Source: Aeromonas rivipollensis
GTDB taxonomy: Bacteria > Pseudomonadota > Gammaproteobacteria > Enterobacterales > Aeromonadaceae
Assembly (NCBI RefSeq): GCF_037811135.1
Contig: NZ_CP149130.1
Location: forward strand, 2,104,501 to 2,168,500
Length of the DNA: 64,000 bases
Direction: 5' to 3'
Position numbers and translations under genes: made by a program. Numbering within the stretch: the first letter of the stretch is position 1; each line of letters opens with the position of its first letter. Shown here one piece after another: positions 57,150-64,000 of the stretch. Under the pieces are notes generated by a model that saw only the letters and a program-made list of their open reading frames with translations, was not told the DNA's origin and ran no database searches.

Positions 57150-60100
57150 GTGAGAGGCAAATTCAAATCCCTGACCATGGTCAACTGGAACGGCTTCTTC
57201 GCCCGTACCTTCGATCTCGACCAACTTGTGACCACGCTGTCCGGCGGCAACGGGGCGGGCAAGTCCACCACAATGGCGGCCTTTATCGCGGCCCTGATCC
57301 CGGATCAGTCCCTGCTTCATTTTCGCAACACCACGGAGGCGGGCTCCAGCAGCGCCTCCCGTGACAAGGGGCTCTACGGCAAGCTGCAGCGTGGCCACTG
57401 CTATTCGCTGCTGGAAGTGATGAACAGCCGCGAGCAGCGGATCTGGGTCGGCGTGCACCTGGAGCAGGTGGCCAACCGGGACAACAAGGTCAACATCACC
57501 CCCTTCGCCCTGGTGGACGTGCCTGAGCAGCTGCAACCCACGGATCTGCTGCTGGAGAAGCTCGATGACGGCAAGGGCCGGGTGCGTGCCTTCACCGATC
57601 TGAAGGGGGCTGCCGCCGAGCTGGGGGCCATGAAGGTCGCCAAGTTCAATACGGTGACCGACTATCACAATTTCATGTTCGAGTTCGGCATCACGCCGAA
57701 AAAACTGCGTGATCAAAAAGATCGCGGCAAGTTCTACCGCCTGATCGAGGCCTCCCTCTACGGTGGTATCTCCTCGTCCATCAGCCGCTCCCTGCGGGAA
57801 TACCTGCTGCCGGAAAACTCCGGCGTGCGCAAGGCGTTCCAGGACATGGAGGCGGCCATCTACGAGAACCGCCGCACCCTGGAAGCCATCAAGGAGACCC
57901 AGGGCCAGCGGGATCTGTTCAAGAACCTCATCACCGAGACCACCCACTACGTGGCGGCCGAGTATGTGCGGGGCGCCGCCGAGAAGAATCGTCTCTCCGA
58001 GCTGGCCTTGAAGGCCCGTGCCGAGCTCGCCGGCAAGCGTCGCCTGCTGGCGGAAGAGAAGCAGCGCGCCATCTATCTGGCGGACGAGGTGGATCAGCTC
58101 AGCAACCGCGAGAAGTTGTTGACCGACGAGCTGGAGTCCGCCGCCGAGCACCTGGCCAAGGTGATGGCCGCTGTTGCGCTGCAAAAGAAGATAGAGCTGT
58201 ACCGCGCCGATCTGCGGGAGCTCAACGACAAGCTCGAGCAGCAGCAGGCGGTGGTGGAAGAGATCCACGGCCAGTTGCTGGAAGTGGAAGAGCGCAAGGA
58301 GCTGGCCCAGGCCGAGGTAGACAGCCTCAAGACCCAGCTGGCCGACTACCAGCAGGCGCTCGATATCCAGCAGACCCGCGCCATCCAGTACCGCCAGGCG
58401 GTGCAGGCGCTGGAGACGGCTCGCGCGCAGTGCGAGCTGCCGGGACTGACCGCCGAACAGGCGAGCGACAGCCTGCATCAGTTCCGCGCCGCCGAGCAGA
58501 GCCTCACCAGCCGGGTGCTGGGGGCCGAGCAGCAGCTGGCGCTGGCCAAGGCGGCGGTGGCCGAGCATCAGGCCGCGCTGGCGCTGCTGCTCAGCATCGC
58601 CCCCGAGACCGCCCGCGAGGCCGCCTGGCCCACGGCGCAGGCACTGCTCAAGCGTCACATCGAAGACAAGGCCCGCATTGCGCAGGGGCAGGGGCTGCGC
58701 GCCGCCCTGGCCCGCCTCGAGAAAGAGAGCGACAGCCAGAAGAATCTCTTCAAGTTGCGTGACGAGCTGCAGCAGGCGTCTGGCCAGCTGATCGCGAGCC
58801 AGGACGAGCTGGAGATCTTCCTCGAAGCCCAGCGCAACCGTCAGGAGGAGCTCGCCGATCAGCAGGCGGAGGCGAACCAGCGCCGCGCCAGCCTCGAACA
58901 TCAGGGCGTCCAGCTGGGCCGCGATATCAGCGATCTCACCAGGCTGGCCCCGCGCTGGCTCAAGTCGTTCGAGAAGCTCGAACAGCTGCGTGAGCAGAGC
59001 GGTCTGCCCCTCGCTACCGCCGAGGAGCTCTCGGCCGGCATGCAGAGCGTGCTCGACAAGGAGCGGGAGTTCGAACAGGAGAGCAACCGCATCCAGAGCC
59101 AGAAGCAGGCCCTGGAGCTGCAAATTCGCAACCTGCAGCTGGGGGCCGGGGAGGCGGATCCGCGCCTGGCCCGTGTCGCCGAGCAGGTGGGGGGCGTGCT
59201 GCTCTCCGACGTCTATGACGACATCTCCATCGACGATGCCCCTTACTACTCCGCGCTCTACGGCCCGGCTCGCAGCGCCCTGGTGGTGCTCGACCTGGAA
59301 GGCGCCATCGAGCGGCTGAAAAAGCTGGAAGATTGTCCGGAGGATATCTACCTCATCCAGGGCAACCCCGACTCCTTTGACGAGGATCTGGTGGAAGCGG
59401 ACGAGCTCGGTGACGCCGTGCTGGTGCGCACCAGCAAGCGTCAGGTGCGCTTCTCCCGCTACCCCGAGCTGCCGCTCTTTGGTCGCGCCGCCCGGGAGAA
59501 ACGCATCGAGCAGCTCGACCTTGAGCGGGAAAATCTTATCGAGGGCTACGCCAAGGCCGCCTTCGAGCAGCAGAAGTACCACCGCCTCTACGGCCACTTC
59601 CGTGACTTTATCGGTGCCCATCTGGACATCGCGTTCAGACCGGATCCGGAAGCCGAGGTGCAGACCAAACAGGCCGAGCTGCGCACTTTGCAAGGGGCCA
59701 TGGCCGAGTGTGACAAGCAGCTGGCCGAGGCCAAGGCGGCCGCCGCCCAGTTGACTCGCCATATCCAGCTGGTGCAGGGGATGCTGCCCTTTGCCCACCT
59801 CTTTGCCGAGACAGAGCTGGCGGCCCGTCTCGAGGCGGCCCACGCCGACGTGGAGGCCCTTAAAACAGCCGAAGCCTTTATCGCCCAGCACGGCAAGGGA
59901 CTCGAGAAACTCGAGACCCTGGTGCAGGTGCTGCGCCAGGATCCCCAGGATCTCTCTGCCCTGCAGGCAGCCTTTGACGAGGCGAGCGAACTGCTGGCCG
60001 AGCAGAAGCGCCGTTGCTACGCGCTGGATCAGCTGGTGGCCCGTCTGCCGCACTTTGCCTATCAGGATGCGCAAGACCTGCTGGGCAAGGCCTCGGAGAT

Positions 60101-61577
60101 GAGCGAGCGACTCAAAGAGAAGCTCAAAGCCGCCGAGCTGGCGGCCCGCACCGCAGGGGAGCAGCACAAGCAGATTGCCTTGCGTCACACCGAAGCGCTG
60201 CAACTGCGCACGGCGCTCGATTCCAGCGCCTCGGCCAAGGGCCAGACTCTGGCGGAGTTCGAGCAGGAGCTGGGGGCCATGGGGCTCACCCTGTCGGACG
60301 ACATGGAGGAGAAATCCCGCGCCCACAAGAAGGAGATCGAAGAGCTGCTCATCCGCACCCGATCCCGTCGCACCAGCGCCGAGGCCCAGTTGCAGGTGAC
60401 CAAGCGCGAGATTGAATCCTTGGGCGGGCGTCTCAAGCTGGAGGGCAAGGACTACTTCGGCGCCCGTAAATCCCTGGTGGGTCACAAGGCGAACTGGTCG
60501 CGGGTAGTGCGGCTGGCGCGGGAGACCGACGTCGAGAAGCGTTTGAACAAGCGCGAGCTGGCTTATCTCGACAGCGACGAGCTGCGCTCCATGTCGGACA
60601 AGGCCCTCGGCGCCCTGCGGGTGGCGGTGGCCCACGACGAGGCCCTGCGCGATGCGCTGCGTCTGTCTGAAGGCAACCGCAGCACCGAGCAGAAGGTCGC
60701 CTTCTACGTGCAGGTCTACCGTTACCTCAAAGATCGCATCCGCAACGACATCATCCGCTCGGACGATCCTGTGGAGGCCATCGAGGAGATGGAGATCGAG
60801 CTGGCGCGGCTCGCCGACGAGCTCAAGCAGCGGGAGAACCATCTGTCCCTCTCCTCCCACGAGGTGGCGGCCAAGATCACCAACATCATCCGCCGGGAGC
60901 AGAACCGCATCCGGGTGCTCAACCAGGGCCTGCAGAACATCGCCTTCGGCCTGGTGCGGGGGGTACGCCTCAACGTCAACATCCGCGAGGCCCACACCCG
61001 CCTGCTGACCGCGCTCGCCGATCAGAGCGCCATGCACAACGATCTGTTCGCCGACAAGGAGCTCAGCTTCTCCGAGGCCATGGCCAAGCTGTTCCAGCGC
61101 CTGAACCCGCAGATAGAGCAGGGGGAGCGCAACTACCAGGTGATGGGGGACGTGCTGCTGGACTATCGCAACTACCTGGAGCTCGAAATCGAGGTGCAGC
61201 GTGGTGCCGATGGCTGGCTGCGGGCCGAGAGCGGGGCCCTCTCCACCGGCGAGGCGATAGGTACAGGTCAGGCCATCCTCTTGATGGTGCTGATCAGCTG
61301 GGAGGAGGAGTCCCGCCGTCTGCGCGGCAAGGACATCGCCCCCTGCCGTCTCTTGTTCCTCGACGAAGCGGCGCGCCTGGATGGCAAGTCCATCGCCACC
61401 CTGTTCGAGCTGTGCGAGCGCCAGGACATGCAGCTCCTCATCGCGGCGCCGGAGAACATCAGTCCCGAGAAGGGCACCACCTACAAGCTCATCCGCAAGG
61501 TGCAGGGCAAGCACGAGCACGTGCACGTGGTGGGGCTGCGGGGCTTCGGTTTCGCCGATGACAAGCTGATCGCCTGA
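57150..61577 (+). CDS. mukB: Chromosome partition protein MukB (SMC-like condensin)
   Basis: MukB is the ATP-driven SMC-like motor of bacterial condensin. The 1475-residue protein has an N-terminal head with Walker A GGNGAGKST at residues 32-40, long coiled coils about a hinge near the middle (VLLSDVYDDISIDDAPYYSAL), and a C-terminal head with the signature LSTGEAIGTG and Walker B CRLLFLDEAARLD. The GTG at 57150 aligns with E. coli, minus two residues at the N-terminus. It lies 45 bp after mukE. A terminator follows. Confidence 0.97.
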   Translation: MRGKFKSLTMVNWNGFFARTFDLDQLVTTLSGGNGAGKSTTMAAFIAALIPDQSLLHFRNTTEAGSSSASRDKGLYGKLQRGHCYSLLEVMNSREQRIWVGVHLEQVANRDNKVNITPFALVDVPEQLQPTDLLLEKLDDGKGRVRAFTDLKGAAAELGAMKVAKFNTVTDYHNFMFEFGITPKKLRDQKDRGKFYRLIEASLYGGISSSISRSLREYLLPENSGVRKAFQDMEAAIYENRRTLEAIKETQGQRDLFKNLITETTHYVAAEYVRGAAEKNRLSELALKARAELAGKRRLLAEEKQRAIYLADEVDQLSNREKLLTDELESAAEHLAKVMAAVALQKKIELYRADLRELNDKLEQQQAVVEEIHGQLLEVEERKELAQAEVDSLKTQLADYQQALDIQQTRAIQYRQAVQALETARAQCELPGLTAEQASDSLHQFRAAEQSLTSRVLGAEQQLALAKAAVAEHQAALALLLSIAPETAREAAWPTAQALLKRHIEDKARIAQGQGLRAALARLEKESDSQKNLFKLRDELQQASGQLIASQDELEIFLEAQRNRQEELADQQAEANQRRASLEHQGVQLGRDISDLTRLAPRWLKSFEKLEQLREQSGLPLATAEELSAGMQSVLDKEREFEQESNRIQSQKQALELQIRNLQLGAGEADPRLARVAEQVGGVLLSDVYDDISIDDAPYYSALYGPARSALVVLDLEGAIERLKKLEDCPEDIYLIQGNPDSFDEDLVEADELGDAVLVRTSKRQVRFSRYPELPLFGRAAREKRIEQLDLERENLIEGYAKAAFEQQKYHRLYGHFRDFIGAHLDIAFRPDPEAEVQTKQAELRTLQGAMAECDKQLAEAKAAAAQLTRHIQLVQGMLPFAHLFAETELAARLEAAHADVEALKTAEAFIAQHGKGLEKLETLVQVLRQDPQDLSALQAAFDEASELLAEQKRRCYALDQLVARLPHFAYQDAQDLLGKASEMSERLKEKLKAAELAARTAGEQHKQIALRHTEALQLRTALDSSASAKGQTLAEFEQELGAMGLTLSDDMEEKSRAHKKEIEELLIRTRSRRTSAEAQLQVTKREIESLGGRLKLEGKDYFGARKSLVGHKANWSRVVRLARETDVEKRLNKRELAYLDSDELRSMSDKALGALRVAVAHDEALRDALRLSEGNRSTEQKVAFYVQVYRYLKDRIRNDIIRSDDPVEAIEEMEIELARLADELKQRENHLSLSSHEVAAKITNIIRREQNRIRVLNQGLQNIAFGLVRGVRLNVNIREAHTRLLTALADQSAMHNDLFADKELSFSEAMAKLFQRLNPQIEQGERNYQVMGDVLLDYRNYLELEIEVQRGADGWLRAESGALSTGEAIGTGQAILLMVLISWEEESRRLRGKDIAPCRLLFLDEAARLDGKSIATLFELCERQDMQLLIAAPENISPEKGTTYKLIRKVQGKHEHVHVVGLRGFGFADDKLIA

Positions 61578-61613
61578 CCTTTTCCCCTGACAGGGGCTGA
61601 CGGGTGAACACAG

Positions 61614-61640
61614 AAACGGGAGGCTTGGGCCTCCCGTTTT
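61614..61640 (+). terminator. Terminator after mukB
   Basis: AAACGGGAGGC and GCCTCCCGTTTT form a stem around TTGG followed by a T run, 37 bp past the mukB stop. Confidence 0.88.
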
Positions 61641-61746
61641 CCATGGGAAATATGAGAGAGTAGGCGCCTGTTCGCGGGATCCAGACTGGCGATGCAGGGT
61701 AACGGCCAGGGCGCATCAACCTGACATCGCATCGAGGGAATAAAGC

Positions 61747-62136
61747 ATGACGTGGAAATTACAAAAAGGGCTGCTGGCCCCCCTGTGCCTGCTGCTCGCG
61801 GCCTGCAGCAGCCAGCCTGATGCGGGCAGTGCGGGCAACTGGCGGGGTTATACCCAGACGGGGCTGGCCTCCTACTATGCCGATCGCTACCACAACAAGC
61901 GAACCGCAAGCGGCGAGCCCTACCAGAAGAGCGCCAACACCGCCGCCCATATGACGCTGCCCTTCGGCGCCATGGTGCGGGTGACCAACCTTGCCAACGG
62001 CAAGAGCGTGGTGGTGCGGGTCAATGACAGGGGCAACTTCCCCAGAGGCCGGATCATCGATCTCTCCAGGGCCGCCTTCAGCACCATAGGCAACACCCGA
62101 TCCGGCCTTCTCAAGGTCAAGGTCGAGGTGTTGTAG
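61747..62136 (+). CDS. RlpA-like septal ring lipoprotein
   Basis: The 129-residue protein has a lipoprotein signal (LLAPLCLLLAACSS, lipobox LAAC with Cys at residue 21) and a double-psi beta-barrel: GLASYYADRYHNKRTASGEPY, then MTLPFGAMVRVTNL and VVVRVNDRGNFPRGRIIDLS with the catalytic Asp. It probably cleaves naked glycan strands at the septum, like RlpA, but lacks the C-terminal SPOR domain, so its localisation differs. Single gene between muk terminator and a cupin gene. Confidence 0.82.
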   Translation: MTWKLQKGLLAPLCLLLAACSSQPDAGSAGNWRGYTQTGLASYYADRYHNKRTASGEPYQKSANTAAHMTLPFGAMVRVTNLANGKSVVVRVNDRGNFPRGRIIDLSRAAFSTIGNTRSGLLKVKVEVL

Positions 62137-62311
62137 GGGGTTGCTGGCGGCCCATTGCACCCTTGGAAACGGCAAGGCCCCGGACACTGCATCTCAGCGT
62201 TGACAGCCTCCCGCCTTCAACCGTATCTGTGTTATTGCGTGACTGCCGCTCAAGGCACTCGGCTGATCTTTTGCTGCCCTTCGCCAGGGCGCCAATATGG
62301 AGGTTGTTGAG

Positions 62312-62785
62312 ATGACGAACCGTACGCCCATTCAGGCCACACAGATCCCGGAGAACAAGGCAAAGTCCCTCTATCCGGAGCCCTTCGCCTCCCTGGTCAA
62401 ACACCGCACCAGGCGCAGACTGGGGGACCACTTCGGTCTTGCCAATCTTGGGGTGAACCTGACGACCCTGGCGCCGGGCGCCATCTCGGCGCTCAAGCAT
62501 CACCACAGCAGGCAGGATGAGTTCATCTATGTGCTCTCGGGCACCCCCACGCTGCGCTATGGGGAGGAGGAGTACCTGATGTCGCCGGGGGAGTGCATCG
62601 GCTTCAAGGGCGGCAATGGCCTGGCCCACCAGTTGCTCAACCCTGGGGAGGTGGAGGCGGTCTATCTCGAAGTGGGGGACAGGCTGGCAGGGGACAGAGT
62701 CCAATACCCGGATGACGATCTGGCACTGGTTCAGGGCGCCGATGGCGCCTGGGCTGCAACACATAAGGACGGGACCCCTTATTAG
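62312..62785 (+). CDS. Cupin domain protein
   Basis: The 157-residue protein has one cupin barrel: SALKHHHSRQDEFIYVLSG (metal-binding HHH and Glu) and ECIGFKGGNGLAHQLLN (second His motif). ATG 62312 has GGAGG at eight bases; ATG 62297 is in frame. Substrate unknown. The downstream GNAT gene follows by 35 bp on the same strand. Confidence 0.8.
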   Translation: MTNRTPIQATQIPENKAKSLYPEPFASLVKHRTRRRLGDHFGLANLGVNLTTLAPGAISALKHHHSRQDEFIYVLSGTPTLRYGEEEYLMSPGECIGFKGGNGLAHQLLNPGEVEAVYLEVGDRLAGDRVQYPDDDLALVQGADGAWAATHKDGTPY

Positions 62786-62820
62786 GGGCCCATCACTCTT
62801 TGGGAAAGCATGATAAGCCG

Positions 62821-63270
62821 ATGAAATTCATCCCCTTCTGTGAGGTGCGCGCAGAGGATTTTCTGCCCCTGGTCAACGACGAGACGTTGCGAAAGCACCT
62901 GATTGACCATCCCCCCTTCGAGCTGGCCACGGTGCGGCGCTGGATGGAGGAGAAGATGGCGATAGATGCGCTGCCCGGTTGTCGCGTGCGAGCCGTTCTC
63001 ATCGATGGCGCTCTGGTGGGGTGGTGCGGTCTCCAGCCCGATGAGGAGGGGATCGAGATAGCCATCGTCATCGCCAGGGCGGGCTGGGGCAGGGGGCTCG
63101 CCATCTTCAACGAGATGATGGGTTGGGCGCGCAGCATGGGCCATCAGGAGGTCGTCTTCCATCTGCTGGGCACACGCCCCTTATACAAGTCCCTCGCCAG
63201 GCGCGCCACCAGGGTGAAGAAGACGACACTGTCGGGGCACTCCTTCACCACCTATTACTTCAGCGTTTAG
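62821..63270 (+). CDS. GNAT-like N-acetyltransferase
   Basis: The 149-residue protein has IVIARAGWGRGLAIFNEMMGWAR, a short GNAT acetyl-CoA loop, and IDGALVGWCGLQPDEEGIEIAI as the core strands. The ATG at 62821 is family-like. Substrate unknown. It may share a transcript with the cupin gene. Confidence 0.72.
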   Translation: MKFIPFCEVRAEDFLPLVNDETLRKHLIDHPPFELATVRRWMEEKMAIDALPGCRVRAVLIDGALVGWCGLQPDEEGIEIAIVIARAGWGRGLAIFNEMMGWARSMGHQEVVFHLLGTRPLYKSLARRATRVKKTTLSGHSFTTYYFSV

Positions 63271-63287
63271 ATCTGGAGCAGGCCCTG

Positions 63288-63455
63288 ATGGCGAGCCACG
63301 TTCTTGCCTCTGGCCGCGCTTATGTCTCTGCCGCCGTCCCGTTGTTCACCCGGTTGAACACTCTGTCCATCCTGCCCATCTATATCGGCCTGGCCGCCAT
63401 GCCTACACTGGTCGCCATGTTGAGGGAGGCGATTGCCATGAGAGAATTGCCATGA
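63288..63455 (+). CDS. Possible 55-residue hydrophobic ORF
   Basis: An ATG with GGAG nine bases upstream could start a 55-residue product with a hydrophobic middle (LSILPIYIGLAAMPTLVAML). It has no recognisable relatives, and codon bias is weak. It may be chance in the spacer between the GNAT and ABM genes. Confidence 0.25.
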   Translation: MASHVLASGRAYVSAAVPLFTRLNTLSILPIYIGLAAMPTLVAMLREAIAMRELP

Positions 63456-63507
63456 GAAGGGCAGACACCTCCCTGTGTGTTGATGATGTGACAGTGGAGA
63501 AGTAGGG

Positions 63508-63816
63508 ATGAAGAGAGAGTCGGACAAGATAGTGTCGATCGCCGTGCTCAAGGCCCGCGCCGGCATGAGGGAGCACCTGCGCCACGGGTTGCTCGCGCTG
63601 ATAGCGCCCACCCGCCGGGAGCCTGGCAACCTCGACTATGTGCTGTTCGAGTTGAAGGACGAACCCGGCACCTTCTACATGCGCGAAGCCTTCGTCAGTC
63701 AGGCCGCCCTGGATGCCCACTGCGCGAGCGACTATTTCCAGGCCTTCGCCCGCCAGGCGGACGACTTGCTGGCAGAGCCTCTGCGGCTGGTCTTCATGGA
63801 GGAAGTGAGCCCCTGA
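63508..63816 (+). CDS. Putative quinol monooxygenase (ABM domain)
   Basis: The 102-residue ABM protein has VSIAVLKARAGMREHLRHGLLALIAPTRREPGNLDYVLFE and MREAFVSQAALDAHCASDYFQAF, as in YgiN-type quinol monooxygenases. It probably acts on quinones or has no known substrate. AGTAGG precedes the ATG. It is followed by a terminator shared with a convergent LysR gene. Confidence 0.8.
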   Translation: MKRESDKIVSIAVLKARAGMREHLRHGLLALIAPTRREPGNLDYVLFELKDEPGTFYMREAFVSQAALDAHCASDYFQAFARQADDLLAEPLRLVFMEEVSP

Positions 63817-63834
63817 CCTCTGGCAATAGCACCC

Positions 63835-63864
63835 GGCCCGATGATCACCCCATCGGGCCTTTTT
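63835..63864. terminator. Terminator between the ABM gene and a LysR gene
   Basis: GGCCCGATG and CATCGGGCC form a 9-bp stem around 7 bases, followed by TTTTT. Confidence 0.8.
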
Positions 63865-63868
63865 GCAT

Positions 63869-64000
63869 TCAGTTTCGTTCGGGGAGATTCATCTGCTCGC
63901 TCATGGTATCGATGAAGTGGCGTATGGCGGTGGTCGCTGGCTGTCCGGCCAGGGGCGGAGCATAGAGCACGCAGAGATCCGCCGGTATGGCCTGCTCGAG
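63869..64000 (-). CDS. LysR-type regulator, C-terminal fragment cut by window edge
   Basis: The minus strand is open from the window edge to a TGA at 63869-63871 and encodes 43 residues: CVLYAPPLAGQPATTAIRHFIDTMSEQ. The pattern of AxPA...LCVLY followed by T..IR.FID.. is the end of a LysR effector domain. Its start lies outside the window. Confidence 0.6.
   Translation of the reverse strand, partial: LEQAIPADLCVLYAPPLAGQPATTAIRHFIDTMSEQMNLPERN

Noticed and set aside
56370..61526. A minus-strand open frame of 1718 codons opposite mukE and mukB
   Set aside because: It is the antisense shadow of the GC-rich MukB gene: it reads as low-complexity His/Gly/Leu/Gln-rich sequence with no domain, while the plus strand has full MukB motifs.

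Overview
The window is chromosomal DNA of an Aeromonas species. The phaP-phaC-phaJ polyester locus reads almost residue for residue like the locus known from Aeromonas caviae, down to Asn149 and Asp171 of the synthase. It also holds a class IV adenylate cyclase of the kind first described in Aeromonas hydrophila, and a cmoM-mukFEB cluster typical of gamma-proteobacteria. The sequence is GC-rich and densely coding, and most of it is core housekeeping DNA. Two stretches stand out: an AT-rich island at about 30.1-32.1 kb and a tRNA array at 45.1-46.3 kb.

Layout. 0-6.3 kb: the serine permease sdaC (cut by the window edge), nudL and pabB on the minus strand, class I fumarase, and an SOS-controlled sulA with a perfect LexA box. 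6.6-12 kb: glycogen phosphorylase, a cytochrome b-type membrane protein, a DASS anion symporter and thioredoxin 2. 12-20 kb: an orphan hybrid histidine kinase, the mdlA-mdlB ABC exporter pair and an unrecognised 393-residue protein. 20-24.9 kb: a thioesterase-like protein, a YbcJ-type S4 protein, phaPCJ and a surface-repeat protein. 25-30 kb: pdxY, then a minus-strand run of cyaB, Nudix, GNAT and ABM genes. 30.1-32.2 kb: a two-gene AAA ATPase plus HNH nuclease module resembling Septu (PtuAB) anti-phage defence, with atypical base composition. 32-45 kb: rhlE, glutathione peroxidase, a 2OG-Fe oxygenase, ddlA, a VOC protein, TapT-like tRNA modification, a TauE/SafE permease, LysR and AraC regulators around a drug/metabolite transporter, and a YbjD-like OLD nuclease. 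45.1-46.3 kb: seven tandem initiator tRNA genes. 46.4-54 kb: an M17 peptidase with yjjG, an M20 amidohydrolase, pfkA, tpiA and elyC. 54-61.6 kb: cmoM, mukF, mukE and mukB. 61.7-64 kb: an RlpA-like lipoprotein, cupin, GNAT and ABM proteins, and the tail of a LysR gene.

How genes work together. PhaJ supplies (R)-3-hydroxyacyl-CoA from beta-oxidation, PhaC polymerises it and PhaP coats the granule. PfkA, TpiA and glycogen phosphorylase serve carbon flow. MukFEB is the chromosome condensin, preceded by CmoM as in Escherichia coli. SulA halts division during the SOS response.

The most unusual signals are structural. Seven initiator tRNA genes lie on a near-regular 187-bp repeat. At three unrelated protein genes (the ybcJ-like, VOC and tapT-like genes) the 3' end of the gene is tandemly duplicated just downstream, with the stop codon or reading frame kept. 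The Septu-like island has no retron reverse transcriptase beside it. All starts and functions come from reading the sequence; no database search was run.
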